Part shown: positions 46,490 to 57,824 of the stretch, piece after piece
How the letters are laid out: the number at the start of each line of letters is the position of its first letter
Numbering within the stretch: position 1 is the first letter of the stretch
Assembly: GCF_907165205.1 (NCBI RefSeq)
Contig: NC_058192.1
Location: forward strand, 13,950,001 to 14,014,000
DNA length: 64,000 nucleotides
Direction: 5' to 3'
DNA from: Coccinella septempunctata
Taxonomy: Eukaryota; Arthropoda; Insecta; Coleoptera; Coccinellidae
Program-made: the position numbers and the translations under genes
The notes under the pieces: generated by a model
What the model was told of the DNA's origin: nothing
Databases searched by the model: none
Seen by the model: the letters and a program-made list of their open reading frames with translations, nothing else

Positions 46490-47969
46490 AACTGCTCCAT
46501 ATGAGGATATTGACTTATATTGCAAAAAAATATAGTTGAAATAAGATTTTTGTGATGAAAATTCATGTTAATATGAATTCAAGTTGCAAATTAATTTTAG
46601 CCTGTAGGTCTGCAGCGTATACAGGGTGGTTAGGAAAAATCAAGTGAAATAACGAAATTTTATTCCCAGAGAATTAAAGCATTTTAAGACAATCAATACA
46701 ATGTATGGCCTCCACGGGCATCAATAACAGCTTGACATCTTCTTTGCATACTACACACGAGGTTGTTGAACATTTCTTTAGGAATCTGGTTCCATAAACG
46801 GGGCAGAAGCTTTCTCAGATCATTTAAGGATTCTGGGGTAGGTTGATAATTATCTTATCTTCTTTGGAGCATATCCCATGCATGTTCTATGCAATTCAAA
46901 TCTGGTGAGTGCGGAGGTATTGGTAAATGTGAAATACCAAGCTCCTCGCGCGCATTCTCAACTATATGGCTGCACGGTACGGTCTAGCGTTATCGTCTAG
47001 AAATTGAAAAGTTTCACCAAAAGCAGCGTGAATATTTGGCACAACATTGTCAATGAGATTCTCCCTAAAGTGTAAGGCGGTCATATTCCTAGGACAAATG
47101 TGTAGATCTGTGCGCCTGTTGAAACATATCCCGTACCATAACACTACCCCCTCGGAATGGATGGACTTCTTGGACATAGCGACGATTACGGGGTATGCGT
47201 GGGATTGTCCATACCCTAATTCTTCGATAATCTGAAAATAGTCCATATCTGGATACATAAGTGAAAAGGACATTACGCCATTGATCGTTCCAATTGATAT
47301 GTTGCCTTGCCCATTCCAGTCTTTGACGCTTATGGTCACGTGTTAATGGAACTCCTTTAAATGGACGTCTAGAACCGAGATTCACCTCTCTCAAACGTCG
47401 TCTGATGGTTTCGATGGAAACTTGGACCCCATCTGCATTTTGAAGAGTATTCCGTAGCATACTACACGTAGATGTAGGGTTTCTTCTCGCCGAAAAGGTG
47501 ATGAAACAATCCTGAGCGGGTGTTGCTTTTCGTCGCCCACCAAGCCTTGGTCTTTCCAACACGGAACCTGTCTCCCTGAACCTATTCCAAAGTCGAGATA
47601 TCACACTTTGGCTGACTTGGACCCTTTGCGCTACAAGAACCTGAGTTAGGCCAGCCTGTATCATTCCGATAGCCATATTAGCCTCAGCGTTTGTTATTTT
47701 ACGTCTTGGCATTTTCAGACAACACGTTTCTAATCGAAGCCGTTGATGAACTGACTTCATTTCAAAATAAGAACATTCATGAAGCATATGCAAAGAACCA
47801 AACTTCAGAAAAAAGGCGACCACCAGATTGACGAAATGTCTCATACTGATTTTTATTGGATCGATTCAAATTGTTATTGAGTTTTAAATGATTTTACAGC
47901 GATTTTCTCGAATATTACATACTTTTAAAAACGATTGAATACGATATCCCTAACTCTTGTGGAGCAGCT
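46490..47969 (-). mobile_element. Tc1-like transposon, family I, copy 2
   Basis: The left end is AACTGCTCCATATGAGGATATT; a short deletion removes GTTAGG-type bases relative to copy 1. The right end is ATATCCCTAACTCTTGTGGA then GCAGCT. TA flanks both ends (46488-46489 and 47970-47971). It has the same orientation as copy 1 at 2085-3557. Confidence 0.92.
46693..47712 (-). pseudogene. Tc1-like transposase pseudogene, family I copy 2
   Basis: The start is MPRRKITNAEANMAIGMIQA. It is open for about 208 residues through both helix-turn-helix motifs (VQVSQSVISRLWNRFRETGS and SIETIRRRLREVNLGSRR), the linker ERPRLGGRRKATPAQD, and the first block, where the catalytic Asp is replaced: FTYVSRYG against FTDQSRYG in copy 1. 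A deletion near 47130 removes AG of VWAGI and shifts the frame (MVRDMFQQ). The second-Asp block FLDDNARPYRAAI is open in another frame. A further 2-base insertion lies near 46965. Its longer open N-terminal half makes it a good guide to the family protein, but it is catalytically dead. Confidence 0.92.
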
Positions 47970-47971
47970 TA

Positions 47972-50900
47972 TTTGCAATGAATTTTGAATCTTCGAGTTG
48001 TTTTAACATTGCATAGCCCATTTGTTCGAAAGTATCCAATGGACAATTTTTCTAGAACTTTTCCACCTAGAACAATCATAAATCCGCATGCTATCTATCA
48101 TTCAAATTGTTATGCAGCGACCGTGAATGGCAGTTAAACCAATTCATCTTTCTCCTCTCACATTTCCAGCAATTCATTCACATTCACCGAAACTGATATA
48201 GATAGCATTTCGTTCTGAAGTATGCTTTTCGTGGAAGTCTGACATGAAATCCTCGAATTAAGAAATCCATGCGAAAGAGGGCATGAGAATTCATTTGCGA
48301 ATGGAGAAACTCCCAAATCATACTTACGGTTCCTCATCTTGGCAGAGTTTATGTCGTAATGAGCTTACCTGCAACAAAAAATTAAGGTTAGATGCAAGGA
48401 AGCAAGTTGTTATTATTGAAAATATGATGAGAATTCCGATATTGCAGCGTTCCTACTATGATGGAAAATTTTCCATTCCATGAAAATATAGATATACATA
48501 CTAAAATACTCGTTTGTTAAAAACTGACAATCCTGAGTATCCTGAATATCTAATGGGAGTAATTTTTGGAGCTTGTTCGACCGATAGGGACAACAACAAA
48601 TACTTAGTCATAATGGGCAAGTTTCCTGACACTCCAAAATCGGATTTAAGATTATTTATGGAAACCCTTTTCCATTAGTTATCCAACACCTGAAAGATTC
48701 GCTTCAAAATTCAGAAATTTCAGAAATACACCATTCGAAACTTAGTAAACATTCGAATATGTGAAAGCTTGTGACGTAGAATGCCTTTACACTAAAATCT
48801 AGTAATTTTTGTTAATTCGACAACAGTGGAACCGATCAAGAAGATATCCACAGGCTGCATAAAATTGTTTCTGTAATCTGTGTCTATATATATCTTCTTG
48901 AAGCCCATGACATTTTGTGTCATTGTTTGTTTTTCTTGTCAAATGTGATCACAAAACTTTATATTTATTACGTCTATGTTGATCAGAAAACTTTCGTGAC
49001 CATTATTGACTCGATGGGCGTTGCCGGATTGTGAAAATGACGTAGAATGTTTATAAAAGAGCACTTCTGAAATCAGAATTTTCTTAAGTCAATACAGACA
49101 AAATGCAGTATGTTAAAATTCGAAAAAAATATATTTCTATATATTTGAGTTATAAGGATTTTAATGACATATATTTTGAAATTTAGGAAAATACCCCATT
49201 GTATTTAGGCTGTATCAAATTCTTGGATGAAATGAAGAGCTTGAATGCAATCTAACTTTTAGTAAGGAAAAAAGCCCCTATTGGTAGAACAACCTTTAAA
49301 TGTTGATTCTACAGTAAATAATTATAAAACTCATACTTGAACATATGAACACATCGATTCCTTCAATTCATCCAAAAGAAGAGGAGTTTATTTGCAACTT
49401 TTCATGGCATAACTTTTTCTCTAATCTTTTTATAAGGAATGAGTTCCTTGTGAAACAACAAGTACTTACAAGCCTAACTAGCTTGTAACTTCTATTATTC
49501 ATGTATAATTGAAAAGTTATGCATATTCTGATTTCTTACCTAAAAAAACCAGCATGTCAATTTTTATGCTGCTGATTCCAAAATTATTATAAATACAAAT
49601 AAATATAAATTTATTGTGCAAAAGTTCACGCCTTGCTTCTCATAGACTACCCACATTATTTTCTATAACACAAGTTTGCAAGTTCGTTGATCATGTAGTA
49701 TTTTCAGCTTCTGAATTTTCGGTATAATGAGATTTTTTCGTGTTTTTTTACGTACGTAGGTGAAAGGCGAGGTGAAAGGTCTATAACATACAAATTTCGA
49801 AATGGTAGATGTGGATTTTCAATGTGGCTGTGCTAATGGAAATGGATTGAAAGCGTATAAAGGCTTAGCGGTGAATTAAATCCATTCATTTGACAGCAAC
49901 ATACTTTCCTGAAAAATTGAAAAAAAAATCTATGAATTTATGTGGAAAGGGTTCGAGGATAAAATGTTAGAAAATGTCGGAAATATTTAGAAATATTGTG
50001 AACTAATTTTTTAAAGCTCATGGCTTAACTACAGTGCATCTCTCATTTTTCTTCTGAATATGTTGAGAAAAAGCTGAGTTGTCTCTATGAGCTTTCCGGT
50101 TTTCTGCGGTCATCCATTTAATTCAGCGAAATCCCCTGGTTGCAACGCAATAAAAATGACACAGCATCGTGTGCGGTGAATAATTGAGATCATTTCAAGG
50201 TAACTGATGATGACTCAGAGCATAAAATAGGAACTTTCATGCTCCCATTTGAGACGAATCGACATTTATCCTTCTACTAAAGAGCGTGACCTATTGATGT
50301 TCGACAGTTCGACCGACTGACGCTGGGTACACCCCAGCAATTTCATGCCATAACGGTATAGTTATACCAGGAGGAACCGAAAACTTCACGAATGCCATGC
50401 CGATAATTGCGAAGAATTATTTTTTAGTTCAACTAAACTAAGCAGCAAATTAAGTAGGACTTCTAAAAAATGCTGCCCTCTGTTTGGACTAGCTATAACT
50501 TTGATATTGCTTCGCCGATTTTGGATTTTCAGCCAGCGGTACAAAGCTTTATCCTTTTTCTGGGCGTCACTGGCCAGGGTATTTTTTTCCTCATTTGTTG
50601 TACAGGGTGTGAACGTAACAAAACATTTCCCTTTTTTGGGAGAGAATTTGGAAAAAGTGGAGGGAATTACAGAGTTTTTTTATGTTGGGCAGATTATTTT
50701 TTCGATGCATTACGTTGCTATGGAAATATCACCATCGTCCAACGATTTGCCTGGCTTGGCTATTTCGATCAATTCCAGACCAAGAGGCACACATTAGCGA
50801 TCGACAGAACAAGCGTGTCTAAAGTGCTTCAGAGCCACATATCTATCCAGATGGACAAAATTCTAGCTTCAAAATGAATGTTGCTGGGATATTCGTGATC

Positions 50901-51204
50901 GGAACTAGCGGTCGTAGACACGCAAAACTCTGACATTGCCCCATTCTTAATTTAAGTTTGAAATCTTTTATCGTGCCTAACACGAATACGTTGCTTTTTG
51001 CGTTTATAACATCGGTTATGGGAAGTAGTGACAACTTTTTATTGTCCAGAGTGTCGTATTAAACGGCACAAACAACTTCTTGTCATGATAATGTGACATT
51101 AATCGTTTCAGTAGCAACAGTTAGGTTAATTGCAATTTTGGTGGATGCAGTTATAGCACGGAAAGAAATTTGAAAAACGATATGAGTGGCAATTATTATA
51201 TTAT
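47972..51204. other. About 3.2 kb without recognised gene
   Basis: Mostly AT-rich. The overlapping open frames at 50470-50877 (135 residues) and 50501-50797 contain a TACAGGGTGTGAACG word near 50605 and carry no known domain. I treat them as chance or repeat-derived. No other structure seen. Confidence 0.35.
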
Positions 51205-51207
51205 ATA

Positions 51208-52137
51208 GAGTCATTCGGGGCAACTGTGCGCACTTATGCCTTTCAAGCCATACCCTGTTTCAAATGTTGAAGCTAGGAAAATTAAAACATATTCATAAGA
51301 TAGGGAATTTTCTAATCTATAAGAAAACATCAAAGAGCAAACAAACAAAAACTTTTTCTTTCCGCAAAAAAGAATTTAATAGAGAAAGTCGGAGTGCGTT
51401 CACATGCCCCATATTGCGGGTAAGTGTGCGCACCCTCACGGGGTAAGTGAACGCAGTGCTTAGTGGACCACACAAACAAAACAAATTACAAAATAATGTC
51501 ATCAAAATGTTACAATACTAGAGAAATGCTCTTTATTGTCAATACAGAAGCGCCATTTTACAAGCAGTGCATTATTGTTCTTGCCACAATTCTTGGTGAA
51601 CACAACACTTGATACATTCCCCTGTTGGTGGCTCTTCATATTTTTCTGAACAAATAGGGCAATATTGATCGAGTCTTAACCAAGAAAATCAAAAATGTCA
51701 TAATTTATTCCTCACTGAGCTAATGCCCATATAATGAATCTATGCGCACACTTACCCGCGCACACTTTCCCCAGTAAGCCAAAATTTGAATTGACGTTCT
51801 TATAGAGTTGAGCAGCTAAGAGAACCTAAAATTTTTCATTATATATTTAGATTAATATGCCCATGATCGAATAAAATATTGTTTAACACTGAGGGACTCG
51901 GAACTTGGACCTGGAAGAATGTGCAGAGATGCTAAAAATTAACAAGAAAACTAGTGAATTTGATTGATTGCAAATAAAAAGTTAAAGAAACGTGGCACGG
52001 CGCACTCCTATGCAAAACTAATATGGCGATTCTGCGCCCTTGCTTCACCCAAATGAACCCTTCTTTCATACATTGCATAGTCGAGATATACGCACTGCGC
52101 ACACTTACCCACTGCGCTCAGTTACCCCGAATGACTC
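51208..52137 (-). mobile_element. pogo-like transposon relic, TATA-flanked
   Basis: The termini are GAGTCATTCGGGGCAACTGT then GCGCA on the left and, on the right, the complement, ending TTACCCCGAATGACTC. TATA lies outside both. Similar words (GGGTAAGTGTGCGCA, GGGGTAAGTGAACGC) recur inside near 51415-51450. A minus-strand coding trace encodes a cysteine-rich C-terminus of the kind found at the end of pogo/Tigger-type transposases. Length is 930 bp, too short for an autonomous copy. TA-type target use agrees with the pogo group. Confidence 0.68.
51572..51670 (-). pseudogene. Transposase C-terminal zinc-finger-like fragment
   Basis: The minus strand reads LDQYCPICSEKYEEPPTGEC then IKCCVHQELWQEQ and a stop. 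The pattern CPIC-x(n)-C-x2-C-x-H resembles the PHD-like motif closing many pogo/Tigger DDE transposases (CxxC...WxxCxxCxxWxHxxC), with the tryptophans mostly lost. A stop lies about eight codons upstream, and no DDE domain is present. Function is inferred from family resemblance only. Confidence 0.5.
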
Positions 52138-52141
52138 TATA

Positions 52142-53057
52142 TACTTCATTCAAATTTATTCTAGCAGTCGGTTGGCCATGAAATAATTTTCTCAAGTTTT
52201 TGTAACTAGAACGAAGTTAGGTTGGCACTCATGAAATGTCGTTAATGTCATAACGCCGTTGCCACAACTAATATCAATTTTTATTACGAAAATTCGAAAA
52301 TGCCGAAAGTGATTGAAAAAAGAGACAGGGTTTCAGGAAGTGCTATTTAGAATTCAGGTCCGCTCATTCAAATAGTTATACCCTGATATTCTAAAATCCA
52401 CAATACGTCAGACGATAGCGAACATATTCAATGTAAGAGAATTTATATAATGTTTCATTTGAATCTAAAAGACTTATATCTCAGCTGAATATTTCCACAA
52501 TCAGAAAGATTGTGAATGAAGAGTATGACAAAAAATTTCCTTCTATTGGGAGACCCAAAAAAGTGGTGGCATTTGGGAATTTTATGTTTGAGTGAATTAA
52601 TGCGAAAAGTTTACTACAGGATTTCTGTTAATTCCTTCGGGAGATACCCATTCCCAACCACTGCATCATATGCATTTCATCTTCGGGTTAATATTTTTGA
52701 AATCTACAAATGATGTAAGCCAAAGAAGATAACGAACATTAACTCTCCTCAAGCTAGTGCATATTATGATATTATACTGATCTCTTGTATTTTCCATGCA
52801 AATAACTGGATTTGGTATGCCTTCCATCAGCTTGTATAAACTTCAATTATGTTCGTCACATATTTTCCGAAGAGATTCGACATTGTGATAAAATACGTAA
52901 TAACAGAAACTTTTACGTAGAACGGGCAACATAGCGTTGATTTAAAACCCTAAAATGTTTTGACAAGCTTCATAACCCCACATTTTCGTACTATACAGAG
53001 TGAAATGTGTCAAATTTCCATGGCCAACCGACTGCTAAAATAAAGTTGAATGAAGTA
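52142..53057 (+). mobile_element. TA-flanked MITE family, copy 2
   Basis: The ends are TACTTCATTCAAATTTATTC and the complement ending TTGAATGAAGTA, with TA on both sides (52140-52141 and 53058-53059). It is shorter than copy 1 because an internal stretch (equivalent to about 21275-21580) is missing. The putative 52-bp intron is conserved at 52433-52484 (GTAAG...CTCAG), with the same flanking frame (TIRQTIANIFN and LNISTIRKIVNEE) and GRPKKV. It abuts the pogo-like relic, sharing the TATA between them. Confidence 0.87.
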
Positions 53058-53059
53058 TA

Positions 53060-55330
53060 GAAGAAGTTTGTTCTAGCGCTATAGGTACTTGTTTACTATT
53101 TATTCGTTGCAACCTTCAGGGTTTATATTGATTACGTCCACTTGTGGAGAAATGCATAGTGCTATACCCTTTCCAGCGAATATTTGTCTTCAAACACTCG
53201 AGACACATATTCATCGAATTGCTGTAATTGGATCGCACCGTATATAACCACTTCCCTGAAAGATTGAAACTCAATTTCAACTTCATTACTCCGGCGTATT
53301 AACTAACCACTCTAAATCCTCACAAATTTTCCAATAAAATGGTTAAACTAATAAAACTTCTGCACAACTTTCAAATTACGTTCATAACCACCGATCTCTC
53401 GAAGAGATTCACTCCTGTTGAGTTATCCGATAAAGCTTAGAAAATCATCGGCATCGAAAAACTTCCCAGCCTCGTTTTCGGTGTAGAAATATTCGTGAGC
53501 GGCAAAGCTTTTCGGTTGTCAACACCGTAATGTATTCAACTCTCTGTGTACTTCGGAAAAACGCGTTGGGAGTTTTCCTTTCACTCCGGTGCTTTTTCGG
53601 TGAATTGAGGAACTCCCAGAGCTCCCACGGTTCGACTTTCACTGCCTCAATTTCGAGGAGCCATCTGCAAGAGCAACAAATCGCTGGGGACGGACATTAA
53701 AAAAACGGTTTCCAAGAAAATTGGTGCCACGGTTATGCCAGACGAAATTGAGTTGGGACGTTTTTCAACGAGGAAATGGAAATATTTTTATGTGATGCAC
53801 GAAGGAGCATCATGACATCGACTAACGTCATTTCGATTCAGAAAATACTCACCCAAATTTGTCCTAGCTGAAATTCAACTTGAAATAATCATATTCTGGT
53901 GCTATTTTTTTTTTTTGCTTTTCAGTATTCGTTTGATTTTACACTATGCTTTTTTCCATTATGAATATGTTGCAGAATTATTTGGTGCGACATTATTCAA
54001 CCAGTTAAAGTAAATGTCTGTAGTTTTTTCGAAGAAGGGGCTAAAGTCAAAAGAAATTACAATCCACTTGCTGAATTTTTTCATTGTATTCAATGAGGGG
54101 AACAAACTGTTTTCGTTCTGACAATGAAATTGGAAACCTTATTCAGGAATTAATGTTAGGCGGAAGAATTTATTTTGCAGCTTCTTCTTCATAATGCGAC
54201 TCTTTTCAATTCCTTGAATAGCAAAAATCAATACTTTTTCATTCTTCTGACAACAATGGAATTCATTCGTTAATTGAGTGAAATCAAAGACCTCCTTTAG
54301 AACAAAATGTTCGCCTTTGTGCTTCAAAATATTCATTAACTCGATCCTCTAGTAGTCTGGACCAACTCCACTCGTTTCCGACCTGCTGCGTGTCTTCAAT
54401 TTGCCAACGTCTGCAGAACGTCAGAATCACCCCAGCTAGGTAGATACATACCTTGTTAAACAAGAATTTCCGCCGAAACAAAGTAATTTTTAGCATTTTT
54501 CGTGTACTAAATCACAAGCAGGAATTCTGTAGACAAAATTTATCACCCCTTTGAGGGTTTGCGTCAACGCTTTTACACCGACCCTCTTTATGAAGATATA
54601 GGGGTGAACGTACACTTTCAGCGGTCGAAAGGTTGCTTTTATGATCATTTTCCAACTTTTGCTCGTTCTTCGCGGTCTCGCCAACAAAATAAACGGCATC
54701 GGACTAAGAATTTGCTTAATATTCATTGCAGACCATGATTTATGATCGCATTTTGCCGGAAGTGTTTTGGAAATGCGAATTTGGCTCGATCCCAGCACCT
54801 GTTTGCATTATCGGCCAGGCTGCGGCAGCCTTTCACTCTCAGCGCATGAATGGTGCTCTTTTTAGATCGCGAAATGGGTAAATGGAAGTTCGGGTATAAT
54901 TAACATCAAAACTCAACTGCTCGAAGATTCTGAATATGGACAATTTTTCAATAGACCTGGAAAAAAGGCTTATCTTCTTGATTTAGGATATATTCGAACC
55001 AGTTTTAGACTATAGTCCATAGACCATGGTTGTCTGATAATTCAAATTCAAAAACCCCCACAGGAGCTGGAGTATTCGAAGCCAGCACCATTGCTCACCA
55101 TCATTAAGCCTCGGAGCCTTTCAGATGGAAATACTTACAATATCTACTGAAATGTATCCCGAAACGTCAAGTTGTTTAGTCAAATAGATTTCGAAGTTTA
55201 TGAAACATCAACAGGTTGTCAGGAGGTACTTACTATGTGATGACATTGATCCCACTGAGTTTATTTCAACTCAGTTTCAGGCACCAGAAAATAATCCTAG
55301 GGTGACCTGAGGAACTACCACTACTAAGTT
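53060..55330. other. About 2.3 kb without recognised gene; CpG-richer patches
   Basis: Patches at about 53440-53800 and 54540-54900 are richer in CpG than the background. Minus-strand open frames there (53445-53642, 54490-54798) have no motif. They may be regulatory or untranslated sequence of a neighbouring gene. Confidence 0.4.
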
Positions 55331-55344
55331 TGGGTTCTCCAAGA

Positions 55345-55560
55345 CAACCATCAAGCAGCAGGCAAACCCAAACGTCACAAATAAGATGATCCTGATATGC
55401 TGAAAGTACTGGCTGCAGCCTTAGTTGACAAGGAGTACGACAGTGCCATCATCACAATGGAGGACTTTGATCTACTGATGCTCCTGGGTGCTCCTGGGTT
55501 TTTTCGAAGAAAAACGTCTACTTCCACAAAGTGGGAGACGGGTGATACCCTACTCTTTCC
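55345..55560 (+). pseudogene. Decayed repeat-associated ORF (DPDML...EDFDLLMLL...VYFHKVGDG)
   Basis: The plus strand reads AAGKPKRHK, stop, DDPDMLKVLAAALVDKEYD, SAIITMEDFDLLMLLGAPG, then after a frameshift KKNVYFHKVGDG. The order (acidic DxDxLxV, a hydrophobic strand with EDxDLLxLL, then VYFxKxGxG) resembles a protein I have seen repeatedly in arthropod repeats, where the usual text is GEDVDLLVLL and YFLKPGKGK. I recall no name or proven function. The acidic residues ending beta strands recall PIN/FEN-type nuclease folds, which is speculation. Stops and a frameshift show it is dead. It ends close to MITE copy 3 at 55911. Confidence 0.42.
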
Positions 55561-55910
55561 AACATGGGCCACAGGACGTGATAAGTGGGTCCGACATCAC
55601 CTTAGCACCCTTGAGAATTGAAGCTTCAACCCTGGAGAATTTCAAGAACCCCTAAGGACTTCCAGCTCAAATTGCTGACATTGGAGAGAGTTCTCACAGC
55701 ATCCTCGAACAACCTTTAAAACGGAATGTTTCCGAGACACATGAACATCTGAAGGACTAGCACTCTCATATCATAGACCAAATGATTCAAAACCAAATGA
55801 ATCTCAATGAAATGTCCAAGAATAATAAGATATTTTTGGACTATCGGAAATTAAAGATAAGATGGTCAGAAAAGGACGAACGCAGGAGGAAGAGAAACCG
55901 AAAATGACTA
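55561..55910. other. Region without recognised gene
   Basis: Possibly the 3' continuation of the decayed ORF in shifted frames (NNKIFLDYRKLK near 55835). Not supported further. Confidence 0.3.
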
Positions 55911-56889
55911 TACTCCATTCACATTTATTTTAGCAGTCGGTTGGCCATGAAATAATTTTCTCAAGTTTTAGTAACTAGAACGGAGTAAGGTTGGCACTCA
56001 TGAAATGTCGTTATTGGCATAAAGCCGTTGCCACAACTGATATCAATTTTTATTACGATAATGCCGAAAGTGATTGAAAAAAGAGACAGGGTTTCAGGAA
56101 GTGCTATTTATAATGTTTCATCTTAATCTAAACGACTTATATTTCAGCTGAATATTTTCAAACTCAGAAAGATTGTGAATGAAGAGGATGACAAAGAATC
56201 TCCTTCTATTGGGAGACCCCAAAAAGTGGTGGCATTTGAGAATTTTAGGTTTGAGTGAATTAATGCGAACAGTTTGCTACAGGATTCTCAATGAATGTCA
56301 TCGTAGAATAAGCTCCCGAAAATTGATTTTTCTGTTTTTCATTTGACTTGTCCTATACATTGTGAATGTCTTAAGATACCAATAAATACCTAATTATTAT
56401 TATCACATCAATGTATTAAGATAAACAGCCACAAACACGCGCCAGTTGTCCTGTTAATTGTTTATTCATCTGAAATTTTTGTTCACGTGAAGTTCATTTT
56501 GACTTGAAACTTCCTTTAATTCCTTTTACTTATATTGATGCAAGATGATTTTTGTTTAAGAATTTAACGAACATTAACTCTCCTCAAGCTAGTGCATATT
56601 ATGATATTAGACTGATCTCTTGTATTTTCCATGCAAATAACTGGATTTGGTATGTCTTCAACCAGTTTGTATAACTTCAATTATATTCGTCACATATTTT
56701 CCGAAGAGATTCGATATTGTGAAAAATCACAATAACAGAAACTTTTACGTAGAACGGGCAACAAAGCGTTGATTTAAAACCCAAAAATGTTTTGACAAGC
56801 TTCATAACCCCACATTTTCGTACTATACAGAGTGAAATGTGTCAAATTTCCATGGCCAAACGAGTGCTAAAATAAAAGAGAATGGAGTA
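55911..56889 (+). mobile_element. TA-flanked MITE family, copy 3
   Basis: The ends are TACTCCATTCACATTTATTT and the complement ending GAGAATGGAGTA, with TA on both sides. A deletion joins GTGCTATTTA to the middle of the putative intron, so the first exon trace is lost. The second one (CTGAATATTTTCAAACTCAG) and the GRPKK-equivalent region remain. Confidence 0.87.
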
Positions 56890-56891
56890 TA

Positions 56892-57816
56892 TGGGCAAGA
56901 GTCTGCGACAGCTGGATCATTTCGAAAATCCTTGGGTACTGCGACTTCTGCAGAGTAACTGGATCTAAATAGAAATTTGTTCTATCCCACCCTGACTTCC
57001 GTACAGGGCACTGCCATCTCAGGAAGCTCCCAAATACATAGAATATGTATTTGGGAAACTATCGAGTACAAAAACTAGCGAAATTATTACTTTCCCTAGA
57101 GATTTTATGAAAGAGACAAAAGGGTGAGCGATATCACTAAGAATCAAATAATCTAAGGCATTATCTACCTCTTGGCTAAACTCTCGACTTCTTCACTTCT
57201 CACTTTTAAAAATGAATGAATAATTAGAAATTTACTCGAAAAATGTTTTTGAACTTCTACAACTCCTAACTGATTTTCCTAGAGCAATTCTCCCAACTTT
57301 AGTCTTCCGTGGAGTAAAAACAATAAGCCAACGTCCAAATTCCCATCCGAATAACAATAAAATGTGACAAAATCAAACGAAAACAAAGTCCGAATTCCAA
57401 CACCAACCAGCGTGGATGTGTCCAATTTAATCCTGGTGCTATAACGCGCATCCTGGATCTCTCCCATCCACGCTGAAAATATTCCCGTTGACAGCCCGAA
57501 AGATATTAAAGTGCTACTTCGTGAGAACTTTCAATATTGTGAAAAGCTCGGCACGACAGGCCACGTTTGTTTGTTGTACGGTTGAAAAATCACATGTTCC
57601 CAATCTTGTGATGCGCCATCCGATTGATGCCGGCAAAAACCCATCCTTTCGATGCTAACCACCTGGTAGATGAGCACTTCCATTTTCGATTCGCGTTAAA
57701 TTGGTCGAATAATATCGGGAAACACTGAATGGAAACGACTCAGCATTTGACAGTCTTCTTCTGGGGGCATTATAGAGCTGAAGCGGTCACAATCGTTGAA
57801 TTCGAATTTGATTTGC
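56892..57816. other. Region without recognised gene
   Basis: A short inverted pair (CTCCCAAATACAT / ATGTATTTGGGAA near 57026-57056) and a CpG-richer part near 57540-57800. No coding motif. Confidence 0.4.
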
Positions 57817-57824
57817 CCGTTCAC
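57817..57824. repeat. 8-bp target-site duplication of hAT element, left
   Basis: CCGTTCAC, identical to 59192-59199. Confidence 0.93.

Noticed and set aside
50470..50877. 135-residue open frame as a membrane protein
   Set aside because: Hydrophobic text comes from T-rich codons, a second frame is open across the same stretch, and a TACAGGGTG repeat word lies inside.
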